From the NCBI GenBank assembly GCA_030523505.1, contig JAUNIK010000025.1, positions 4,109 to 13,795 on the forward strand: a stretch of DNA of 9,687 bases, written 5' to 3'. The notes under the pieces are model-generated. The model had not been told where the DNA came from, ran no database searches, and saw nothing but the letters and a program-made list of their open reading frames with translations. Positions 1 through 6,111 of the stretch are shown piece after piece. The stretch is from Prevotellaceae bacterium. Lineage in GTDB: Bacteria; Bacteroidota; Bacteroidia; Bacteroidales; Bacteroidaceae. A program made the position numbers and the translations under genes. How positions within the stretch are numbered: the first letter of the stretch is position 1; every line of letters starts with the position of its first letter.

Positions 1-1896
1 GTCGAAATAGCATTCCTTACCACTCACCTTCAGCATAGGCATATTGCCGTTGAAGGTGCCATACATGATGGTAGAGGTTGTGAAGTCGAAATCTTCTGGG
101 ATATAGAGATTATCGAAAGAAGTCTGATTGTCAGCACCTTCCATGCAGTAAACCAGTGGTCCACGCTCGAAAGAACGGAGTCCGTCGTTGGTCTTCAACT
201 TTGCATTTGATACGACTTGATGAACATCCATAGGCAACAGCATCTCTATCTCCTCAACCCCCGGAGCAGGAATGAGAGCATAGCCGTTCTTGGTCTCATA
301 GGTCACCTCCTGGCCATTAACCTTGATGACTACAGGACTGGTCGTTGGATTTACGAAAGAATAGAGATCGCTCTCCACAGGCTTGTTCACTGCCCATCCA
401 GGAATGCGAACCTTGATGAAATCAAGGAAACCATTGTCTGTACCGAGATCCTCGCGGTTGCTGATGGCGATCTTCACATTGCCATCATAAGGATAGGATG
501 TTGTCTGAGTGATATCGAACTTCTGCGCACCCACGGCGATGGTAGCCTTGGAATCAACGAAGAGATTGACATACAGCGAATTGAGATCCTTGGCATATAC
601 ATAACCCGGAACCGAAGGAATCAGTCGGCAGAGGTTTGTAGGACAGCACGAGGTACCGAACCACTCCGAACGTTCATTGCCATTAGCCTGCGAAGCCAGA
701 CGGTTAGGGTAGTAGAAAGTCTTACCCTTGATACCGTAGCCATCGAGAACAGTGTTGTAGAGAGCACGCTCAAGCATATCGATGTACTTGGACTCGCCAT
801 GCAGACGGAACATTCGTTCATTGAACATGGTGCCGGCTACTGAAGCACAAGTTTCGCAGTAGGCAGTAGCATTAGGCAACTCATAATCCTCGCCGAAAGC
901 CTCATTGTTGTCGCGAGCACCGAAACCGCCAGTGATGTAGAACTTCTTGCTTGCAATATTGTCCCAGATGGCAGAAACGGCAGTCTCGTAGTCCTGATCA
1001 TTGGAATAGCGCACCCAATCAGCCATACCGCTATAGAAATACATGGCACGCACAGCATGTCCTTCAGCCGAACGTTGCTCGATAGCTGGCAGATGATCCT
1101 GCCAGTATTTACCGTTCACACGCTGGTCGAGCGATGAAGGGTCAAACTGACGGATACCTCTACAGTCGAGAAAGAACTTGCACTCGTTAAGGTACTTCTC
1201 CTCGCCTGTGAGTTCATAGAGACGAACGAGAGCCATCTCCACCACAGCATGTCCTGGTGCCATCTTGATGCCACCCTCATTGAATACAGAGAGCATGTTG
1301 TCGGCAGCCTTGATGGCACAGTTGAGGAGTTTGTCCTTACCCGTAGCCTGATAATAAGCGATACCACATTCTATGAGTTCGCCCACATTGAATGTCTCGT
1401 GCGAGAGGTTCCAGTCCATCTTCCATTTCTCGCCACCATACCAAGGGTGAAGAGGGTTGTGAATGGTGAAGAAAGTCTGCAGATAACCGTCAGGCTCCTG
1501 TGCAGAAACTATCTTGTCGATGACTCCGTCGCAGTAGTTCTCGAGTTCAGCATCAGGCGACACCTTGAGCACATAAGAGGCACCTTCGAGAACTTTATAC
1601 ACCTCAGCGTCGTCATAAGGATTGCTCGACTGCACTGTGAGTTCACCCACCTGCTTCTCGCCCGACACAATCATGCCGGCATACTCGAAGTTACGGATTT
1701 GTCCAGCCTGATCGCATTTCTCGAAGGCATATCGGATAGTGGTGTTCTGCATCACATCCAGTCGCTGTTTCCAGAACTGGTCGGTGATATGTACATCAGT
1801 GAAAGGCACAGGTTTGATGTCGCCCTGAGCCAACGCATTGCTTGCTGCAAGGGCCATGCCTATAGCCAGCAGTAGTAAAGTTCTTCTCAGTTTCAT
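1..1896 (-). CDS. Secreted beta-L-arabinofuranosidase, DUF1680 fold (GH127/GH146), C-terminus cut off by window edge
   Basis: Predicted retaining enzyme that releases beta-linked L-arabinofuranose from plant glycans, acting outside the cytoplasm. 632 residues are visible from the ATG at 1896 with no stop before the window edge. Residues 1-24 form a signal peptide (RR, then a Leu/Ala-rich core ending ALAQ). The zinc/cysteine active site of the family is present: Glu348 and Cys350 in YCETCASV and Cys417-Cys418 in TSCCPTN match Glu338, Cys340, Cys417 and Cys418 of Bifidobacterium longum HypBA1, with Cys417 as the nucleophile. Glu332, sixteen residues before Glu348, matches the proposed acid/base Glu322. 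An (alpha/alpha)6 barrel covers roughly residues 30-430, followed by beta-rich sequence containing RGPLVYC. The final beta domain lies outside the window, so the short GH127 form (about 650 residues) cannot be told from the longer GH146 form (about 800). It starts 34 bases after the GH51 stop with no promoter motif between, so it is probably its operon partner. No Shine-Dalgarno site; the leader is A-rich. Confidence 0.92.
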   Translation of the reverse strand, partial: MKLRRTLLLLAIGMALAASNALAQGDIKPVPFTDVHITDQFWKQRLDVMQNTTIRYAFEKCDQAGQIRNFEYAGMIVSGEKQVGELTVQSSNPYDDAEVYKVLEGASYVLKVSPDAELENYCDGVIDKIVSAQEPDGYLQTFFTIHNPLHPWYGGEKWKMDWNLSHETFNVGELIECGIAYYQATGKDKLLNCAIKAADNMLSVFNEGGIKMAPGHAVVEMALVRLYELTGEEKYLNECKFFLDCRGIRQFDPSSLDQRVNGKYWQDHLPAIEQRSAEGHAVRAMYFYSGMADWVRYSNDQDYETAVSAIWDNIASKKFYITGGFGARDNNEAFGEDYELPNATAYCETCASVAGTMFNERMFRLHGESKYIDMLERALYNTVLDGYGIKGKTFYYPNRLASQANGNERSEWFGTSCCPTNLCRLIPSVPGYVYAKDLNSLYVNLFVDSKATIAVGAQKFDITQTTSYPYDGNVKIAISNREDLGTDNGFLDFIKVRIPGWAVNKPVESDLYSFVNPTTSPVVIKVNGQEVTYETKNGYALIPAPGVEEIEMLLPMDVHQVVSNAKLKTNDGLRSFERGPLVYCMEGADNQTSFDNLYIPEDFDFTTSTIMYGTFNGNMPMLKVSGKECYFD

Positions 1897-1930
1897 ATTT
1901 GATGTTTTTTTTGCTTTGATTGCGATTTTA

Positions 1931-4357
1931 TTATTTCAGGATTTTACGTCCGTTCTGGATTATTATTGATGCATCAGAGATGTCGCTGAGCTGGCGGCCT
2001 GCAAGATCGTAGCATTTGGCGGAATTGCAGTCAGCGTGATGTTTCTGAATAGCGGAAGCTTCGTCGGTGGTTATCACGAATACGGTGTAGCTGTAGGCAT
2101 TGAGATGCAGTTTGCTGCCCACCTCAACATCTTGTTCCACAGGTACATAGAGTCGTGGCTGCTGTGGAGTGTTCTCGCCATTTGCAGGTCCGGTGAGCGA
2201 TACGCTCTTGATGCCCTTCACCTCACCGAAGTTAGAGAGTTTCAGTGTGAGATTCTTTGCAGTAGTGCCATAGTTTACGGCATGAATGACCAGCGTCTTT
2301 CCATCCTCGCTGCGAGTGGCTGTTACGTCAACATTGCCGGCACGTGAAAGCTCAGACTCCACAAGTAGTGGCTGATGGGCCTCTGCTGCCATTTGCTGAG
2401 CATAGTAAGGAGGCTGGTTCCATACGCTCGATGGTGAGAAGAATATCTGTCCCTGATCCCAACCATTATCGTTCTGGAGGTATGGTTGTAAAGCGTTTGC
2501 CGGAGAATCGAGAGGCACAAAACCATTGCTGCGACGCACATTATTCAACATATATGCGTGAGCGAGGGCACGAGCCATATCATGGGTGTTGCCGTTCTCC
2601 TCAAAAATGGCACAGCGCATCTTGGTATCTGCATTCCATTGCAAGAACTTGTTCTGCATATTCTTGATGTCGTTCTCCACGTCCTTTGCCTGTTGTGGAG
2701 TCTCTGTCCAAGGGTGGAAATCCCAGAAATCGGCCTTGCCGTCGAGTTCGTGGAACACATATTCCATTGTTGCCAGTTCGTCAGCACGCCACCAGGCAGC
2801 ATTGATGAATTGCATGTCAGGGTACACCTTGTGAATAGCATCATACAACACATTGAAACGCTCCACATAATGTTCATAAGCCGAACGGGCAGCAGTGAAG
2901 AGATTCTCCTCATTGCCGATCTCGAGCATCTGTAAGTTGTGAGGTTCCATCTCCTTGAGCATGGCGAGCACATCCTGCGGATTGTCTTCGATGTTGATGG
3001 CAATGGCTGGTTCTGTGCCAATGAGACGGGCAAACTCCACGAACTCTGGTGCTGCAAATCCGTTAGTTGAGTAGGCGTACCAATGTCCCTTATAAGGTTG
3101 GCGTTCAATTCGTGGACCTATCATATCCTTCGACATATATTCCTCGGCATTCGCCATAGTTCCACCATAGCGAAGGAAGGTTAGTTTCTGCTGACGGAAC
3201 GACTCGGTGAGATCCTTGCGGAAAGGATAACTGTCGGTGCAGAGAAGCACCTGATCGGCTTGGACATAACCATCAGAGGCAAGTTCAAGAACAAAAGAAC
3301 CTACGGAATCAGACTCGGCTGGTTGCATATCGAATGAGAACGCATTCCATGTGTTCTTGATTCCGGTTATCTCCTGCGAAGCATATTCCTTACTTCCGTC
3401 CTTGCTCTGGAGTGCTACACGCACCTTATCGGCAGTTCCTCTGAGATAGACAACACCGTGATAAGGCTCGTTCTTGTCGATGTTTATACCCCAGTGGTTA
3501 AGACCGAGATTGCGGATTCCATCACCGGCAGTGCCCTGGATTTTCTGCGAAGCCTTACCAGTGAAACCGCTGTTCATTCGGGTGTAAGTGCCGTTTCCAA
3601 CGCTATACCACATACCCGAGATGCCATCAGCTGTCTGTTTGAATGCGATAGATTGGCCATTGACCTTGAGGTTGCGGAAACTTGCCGAACCTCCATAACT
3701 GCGGAGTCCGAACATACCATGAAGGAGTGGCTTCACGGCATCGTTGTTCTCATATATCTGTACTCCGTTTAGGAAGCATGTTGCCTTTGCTCCGTCAAAA
3801 TCCACACGCAGGGTGTTCCACGAAGATGTAGAGAACGTTGTGGCGAAGTCCTGAACAGGTTGCCAGTTGTGGTCGTGCTTACCAAAAACAAAGTGACCAG
3901 TGTTCTTGTTTAGTGCAATCTCATAGCCACGGAAATTATCAGCACCATTGCCCGCCTCCTGAACATCGATGATGAACCCGGCAATAGGTGAACCGCCACC
4001 CATAAGCATTTCCACCTCAATACTACCACGCTCATAATCAGTCTGATAGACCAGTTTGCCATGGTTGTTGGTGTTGATATTCAATACCCCGTCAGTGACA
4101 TTCCATACCTCGTCGTAAGGAAGGAAACCCTCAATGCTTATTGCCTCTGGTTCCTCAAAGCCCTCGCCGAAAATCCGCTGGTCGTAGAGACCGCCATAGA
4201 TTTCGTGATTTACATCTTCAGCTCCTGCGCCATAGATTAGCGGACTAATGCCGCCCTTGATGTTGGCAGCGTCGATAGTGATACTCTGGGCAAATGCAAC
4301 AGAAGGCACTCCCAGAACGAGTACATACAATGCTAAACGGCAGAATAACTTGCTCAT
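1931..4357 (-). CDS. Secreted multidomain alpha-L-arabinofuranosidase, GH51 type
   Basis: Predicted exo-enzyme removing alpha-L-arabinofuranose from arabinan, arabinoxylan or arabinogalactan. The chosen ATG at 4357 gives 808 residues with a signal peptide (1-23, ending SVAFA-Q). The frame stays open to an upstream ATG at 4396, but that codon lies inside the promoter -7 box and would bury the signal peptide. Order: N-terminal GH51-type segment (about 36-69, ISPLIYGAGAED... FGEGFEEP); an inserted concanavalin-like/DUF1080-like sandwich (about 80-235); a CBM4_9-like sandwich (about 242-377); the catalytic barrel (about 385-660); a C-terminal beta domain (about 665-760); and a tail (782-808). The likely acid/base is Glu483 in EIGNEE and the likely nucleophile is Glu586 in AIFEENGN. 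RYGGT (396-400) and the WDQGQIFFSPSSVW...PPYYAQQM stretch also fit GH51. The tail CYDLAGRQL...IQNGRKILK resembles Bacteroidetes type IX sorting tails. It is the first gene of the operon. Linkage specificity cannot be read from sequence. Confidence 0.87.
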   Translation of the reverse strand: MSKLFCRLALYVLVLGVPSVAFAQSITIDAANIKGGISPLIYGAGAEDVNHEIYGGLYDQRIFGEGFEEPEAISIEGFLPYDEVWNVTDGVLNINTNNHGKLVYQTDYERGSIEVEMLMGGGSPIAGFIIDVQEAGNGADNFRGYEIALNKNTGHFVFGKHDHNWQPVQDFATTFSTSSWNTLRVDFDGAKATCFLNGVQIYENNDAVKPLLHGMFGLRSYGGSASFRNLKVNGQSIAFKQTADGISGMWYSVGNGTYTRMNSGFTGKASQKIQGTAGDGIRNLGLNHWGINIDKNEPYHGVVYLRGTADKVRVALQSKDGSKEYASQEITGIKNTWNAFSFDMQPAESDSVGSFVLELASDGYVQADQVLLCTDSYPFRKDLTESFRQQKLTFLRYGGTMANAEEYMSKDMIGPRIERQPYKGHWYAYSTNGFAAPEFVEFARLIGTEPAIAINIEDNPQDVLAMLKEMEPHNLQMLEIGNEENLFTAARSAYEHYVERFNVLYDAIHKVYPDMQFINAAWWRADELATMEYVFHELDGKADFWDFHPWTETPQQAKDVENDIKNMQNKFLQWNADTKMRCAIFEENGNTHDMARALAHAYMLNNVRRSNGFVPLDSPANALQPYLQNDNGWDQGQIFFSPSSVWNQPPYYAQQMAAEAHQPLLVESELSRAGNVDVTATRSEDGKTLVIHAVNYGTTAKNLTLKLSNFGEVKGIKSVSLTGPANGENTPQQPRLYVPVEQDVEVGSKLHLNAYSYTVFVITTDEASAIQKHHADCNSAKCYDLAGRQLSDISDASIIIQNGRKILK

Positions 4358-4395
4358 AAAGATAATGTTTATAGTTAGTTTGGTTGTTTCAATCA

Positions 4396-4428
4396 CAAAG
4401 ATAATATAAATTCACACTAACTAGCAAA
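4396..4428 (-). promoter_or_regulatory. Bacteroidetes-type promoter of the arabinofuranosidase operon
   Basis: On the minus strand a perfect -7 box TATCTTTG (4403-4396) is preceded, 21 bases upstream, by a -33 box TTTG (4428-4425). This matches the Bacteroidetes primary sigma factor consensus TTTG-N17-23-TAnnTTTG. Transcription should begin near 4390, giving a leader of about 33 bases before the ATG at 4357. This position rules against the alternative upstream start at 4396. Confidence 0.7.
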
Positions 4429-4437
4429 AAAAGTGTG
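4413..4437. repeat. Inverted repeat bracketing the GH51 -33 box (candidate operator)
   Basis: CACACT (4413-4418) and AGTGTG (4432-4437) form a perfect 6-base inverted repeat with a 13-base spacer, and the spacer contains the -33 box of the GH51 promoter (4425-4428). A dimeric regulator bound here would cover the promoter. The arms are short, so chance is possible in this AT-rich region. Confidence 0.4.
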
Positions 4438-4459
4438 TTATTTAAGGAATAATAACACA
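4434..4459. repeat. 9-base inverted repeat upstream of GH51 promoter (candidate regulator site)
   Basis: TGTGTTATT (4434-4442) and AATAACACA (4451-4459) are perfect reverse complements with an 8-base spacer. The site lies just upstream of the GH51 -33 box, where activators usually bind, and about 60 bases upstream of the trmD -33 box. It shares bases 4434-4437 with the neighbouring repeat, giving three related GTGT/ACAC half-sites in a row. It has no T-run, so a terminator is unlikely. Regulators of such operons in Bacteroidetes include hybrid two-component and AraC-type proteins, but none is in the window. Confidence 0.5.
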
Positions 4460-4517
4460 TATTGCAACATCCAATAGATGCGCTATAGAATGGAAAAGCA
4501 GTTTTTCGGGGATTTGC

Positions 4518-4548
4518 TTTGTAATCTCGCATAATTGTTGTATCTTTG
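4518..4548 (+). promoter_or_regulatory. Promoter of trmD and probably the two following genes
   Basis: TTTG (4518-4521), a 19-base spacer, then a perfect TATCTTTG -7 box (4541-4548). Transcription should start near 4554, about 15 bases before the trmD ATG. The ATG at 4546, in frame with trmD, falls inside the -7 box and is therefore not used. Confidence 0.7.
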
Positions 4549-4569
4549 CTTTTCAAAGAGAAATGTATT

Positions 4570-5244
4570 ATGCGAATTGATATTATATCCGTACTCCCTG
4601 AGATGATTGAGGGGTTTGTGAATGAGAGCATTCTGGCACGAGCACAGAAGAAAGGTCTCGCAGAAATAAAGCTGCACAACCTCCGTGATTATACCCTCGA
4701 CAAATGGCGCCGCGTGGATGACTATCCGTATGGCGGCTTTGCAGGTATGGTGATGCAGGTAGAGCCTATCGACCGTTGTATTTCTGCACTGAAAGCAGAG
4801 CGCGACTATGACGAGGTGATTTTTACCTCGCCAGATGGTGAGCAGTTCAACCAGCACATGGCAAACGACTTATCGATGCAGCAGAACCTTATTATCCTCT
4901 GCGGACATTATAAGGGCATCGACCATCGTGTACGTGAACATCTTATTACCAAAGAGATATCCGTAGGCGATTATGTGCTCACTGGTGGTGAGTTGGCTGC
5001 AGCAATCATTACCGATGCTGTGGTGAGAATCATCCCTGGAGTTGTGGGCGATGAACAGAGTGCGCTCTCTGATTGTTTCCAGGATGATCTTCTCTCGGCA
5101 CCAATATATTCGCGTCCAGCAGATTACAAAGGATGGAAAGTGCCGGAGATTCTCCTTTCGGGCAATGAGGCAAAGATAAAAGAGTGGGAGATGGAGCAGG
5201 CTTTGGAAAGGACAAAGCGTCTCCGCCCAGATTTGTTGAAATAA
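4570..5244 (+). CDS. trmD: tRNA (guanine37-N1)-methyltransferase TrmD
   Basis: Cytoplasmic SPOUT-class enzyme that uses S-adenosylmethionine to methylate N1 of G37, next to the anticodon, which prevents +1 frameshifting. The ATG at 4570 ([12 protein letters not shown]) gives 224 residues, shorter than the roughly 255 of E. coli because the C-terminal extension is absent. The knot and SAM-site motifs are present: [12 protein letters not shown] (110-121), [14 protein letters not shown] (129-142), [11 protein letters not shown] (155-165), and YSRP with [19 protein letters not shown] (188-206). Residues matching catalytic Asp169 and Arg154 of the E. coli/Haemophilus enzymes are Asp168 (SDCF) and Arg153. 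The usual PYGGG loop reads PYGGF (53-57), which I believe is normal in Bacteroidales homologues. In many bacteria trmD sits with rpsP, rimM and rplS; here it stands apart from them and is divergent from the arabinofuranosidase operon. It is essential or nearly so in most bacteria. Confidence 0.97.
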   Translation: MRIDIISVLPEMIEGFVNESILARAQKKGLAEIKLHNLRDYTLDKWRRVDDYPYGGFAGMVMQVEPIDRCISALKAERDYDEVIFTSPDGEQFNQHMANDLSMQQNLIILCGHYKGIDHRVREHLITKEISVGDYVLTGGELAAAIITDAVVRIIPGVVGDEQSALSDCFQDDLLSAPIYSRPADYKGWKVPEILLSGNEAKIKEWEMEQALERTKRLRPDLLK

Positions 5245-5251
5245 GGAAGAA

Positions 5252-5270
5252 CTTAGACAAGATGTCTAAG
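5252..5270. repeat. Perfect 8-base inverted repeat just after trmD
   Basis: CTTAGACA (5252-5259), a 3-base loop AGA, then TGTCTAAG (5263-5270), beginning 8 bases after the trmD stop. In RNA it would make a tight hairpin. It is only moderately GC-rich and is followed by AACAATAACA rather than a T-run, so it is not a standard intrinsic terminator. It could be a processing or stabilising hairpin between trmD and the next gene, or a protein site. The palindrome is certain; its role is not. Confidence 0.55.
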
Positions 5271-5299
5271 AACAATAACAATTATAAACAGCAATTATT

Positions 5300-5569
5300 A
5301 TGGAATTACAGCAGATTATTGACCAGCTTACAAAACAGTTCGGTCCTGGTTTGAATGTGGCTCAGGCTACAAAGTTGCTCGAGGGTGTTGACCTCAAGAA
5401 TATCGATATGACTCAGGTTATTAACTTGCTCACAAAGGCAGGACTTATCGGTGACCTCGATGGTGACGGTAAGGTAGAGTCTTTGGCTGACGAGGCAAAG
5501 GGTGTCGCAGAGAAAGTTCTCGGTGGCGGTCTTGGTAGTATCGTTGGTAAGATTCTCGGTGGTAAGTAA
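5300..5569 (+). CDS. Small protein of unknown function with one EF-hand/dockerin-like loop
   Basis: 89 residues, not assignable to a named family. Residues 1-50 look helical and amphipathic (QQIIDQLTKQF, ATKLLEGV, MTQVINLLTKAGL). Residues 52-63, DLDGDGKVESLA, have the DxDxDG pattern with a hydrophobic residue at loop position 8, as in EF-hand and dockerin calcium loops. Position 12 is Ala instead of Glu or Asp, although Asp64 and Glu65 follow immediately. A helix (DEAKGVAEKVL) and a Gly-rich end (GGGLGSIVGKILGGK) complete the protein. There is no signal peptide, so it is probably cytoplasmic unless exported another way. The ATG at 5300 has an A-rich leader without a Shine-Dalgarno site. It lies 55 bases after trmD with no visible promoter. 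Codons look biased to a few preferred ones (GGT, CTC, AAG), suggesting good expression. Calcium binding is inferred. Confidence 0.8.
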   Translation: MELQQIIDQLTKQFGPGLNVAQATKLLEGVDLKNIDMTQVINLLTKAGLIGDLDGDGKVESLADEAKGVAEKVLGGGLGSIVGKILGGK

Positions 5570-5622
5570 TATGCCCAATGGCTATTTGAAGACTAATTTA
5601 TCCAATAGAAAACAAGACAAAT

Positions 5623-6111
5623 ATGAAGATGATCAAGATGATGTTGGTGGCTACTATGGTAGTCGCTAGTCTTGCTGCTTGCAACAGCAGTAAGAAGTGC
5701 AACAAGGATTGTTGTGCTGATACAACAGAGGTAGCAGGCGACACAGTTGAGGCTATGCAGATGCCTGAACTGTCGCAGACTTTCGGTGAGTGGAAAATAG
5801 TGAAGGTTGGTGATATGACCGTTGACTTCGAGGCATCGCTCGTTATCAACGACGACAATACATTCGGTGCTCATATCTGCAACAGTTTCGGTGGTGAGGT
5901 GGCACAGGAACTCCGTCGTCCTGATGCTATCTGCTTCAAGAATGTGGCTCGCACACAGATGATGGGCCCAGAGGAAGAGATGAAAGTGGAGGACGCTTTC
6001 GCTGAGGCACTTAACAATGTGCAGTTCTTCGCAGTGAAGGGTAATACCCTCCAGCTCCTTGATGCAGACAACAATGTAGTTGTGGAGGGAAAGGGTGTTA
6101 GTTTACGATAA
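5623..6111 (+). CDS. META-domain (HslJ-like) lipoprotein
   Basis: 162 residues. A lipoprotein signal (MKMIKMMLVATMVVASLAAC) places lipobox LAAC at 17-20, so Cys20 should be lipidated and the protein anchored to a membrane facing the periplasm or outside. A short Cys-rich linker follows (Cys26, Cys30, Cys31). Residues about 55-160 match the META domain: GEWKIVKV, then ICNSFGG (85-91) corresponding to the GCNxxxG motif, VARTQMM (108-114) corresponding to the TxMxC strand, EDAFAEALNNV, and LQLLDADNNVVV. The Cys that often ends the TxMxC motif is Gly115 here. META proteins such as HslJ are linked to heat or novobiocin tolerance in E. coli, but the molecular role of the family is unclear. The gene lies 53 bases after the small calcium-loop gene with no clear promoter, and its last 14 bases overlap the end of the opposing SGNH gene. 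Confidence 0.88.
   Translation: MKMIKMMLVATMVVASLAACNSSKKCNKDCCADTTEVAGDTVEAMQMPELSQTFGEWKIVKVGDMTVDFEASLVINDDNTFGAHICNSFGGEVAQELRRPDAICFKNVARTQMMGPEEEMKVEDAFAEALNNVQFFAVKGNTLQLLDADNNVVVEGKGVSLR

Noticed and set aside
217..1875. Two plus-strand open frames of 208 codons each (217-843 and 1249-1875)
   Set aside because: Both lie opposite the GH127/GH146 gene, whose minus-strand translation shows the full active-site motif set. The plus-strand translations show no family features or signal and are antisense shadows.
2545..3108. A 187-codon minus-strand frame inside the GH51 gene
   Set aside because: It is another frame of the GH51 coding strand, with low-complexity Arg/Ser/Cys composition typical of a frame shadow. 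The main frame is continuous, so there is no frameshift.
4358..4396. Upstream ATG at 4396 as the GH51 start
   Set aside because: It overlaps the -7 promoter box and would place 13 residues ahead of a normal signal peptide. The ATG at 4357 is better.
4726..4740. PYGGF instead of PYGGG in TrmD as a sign of altered function
   Set aside because: All other motifs including Asp168 and Arg153 are intact, and I recall the same Phe in Bacteroidales TrmD, so it is likely lineage-typical.
4483..4857. Minus-strand 124-codon frame opposite the start of trmD
   Set aside because: It is antisense to trmD, covers its promoter, and has no recognisable features.
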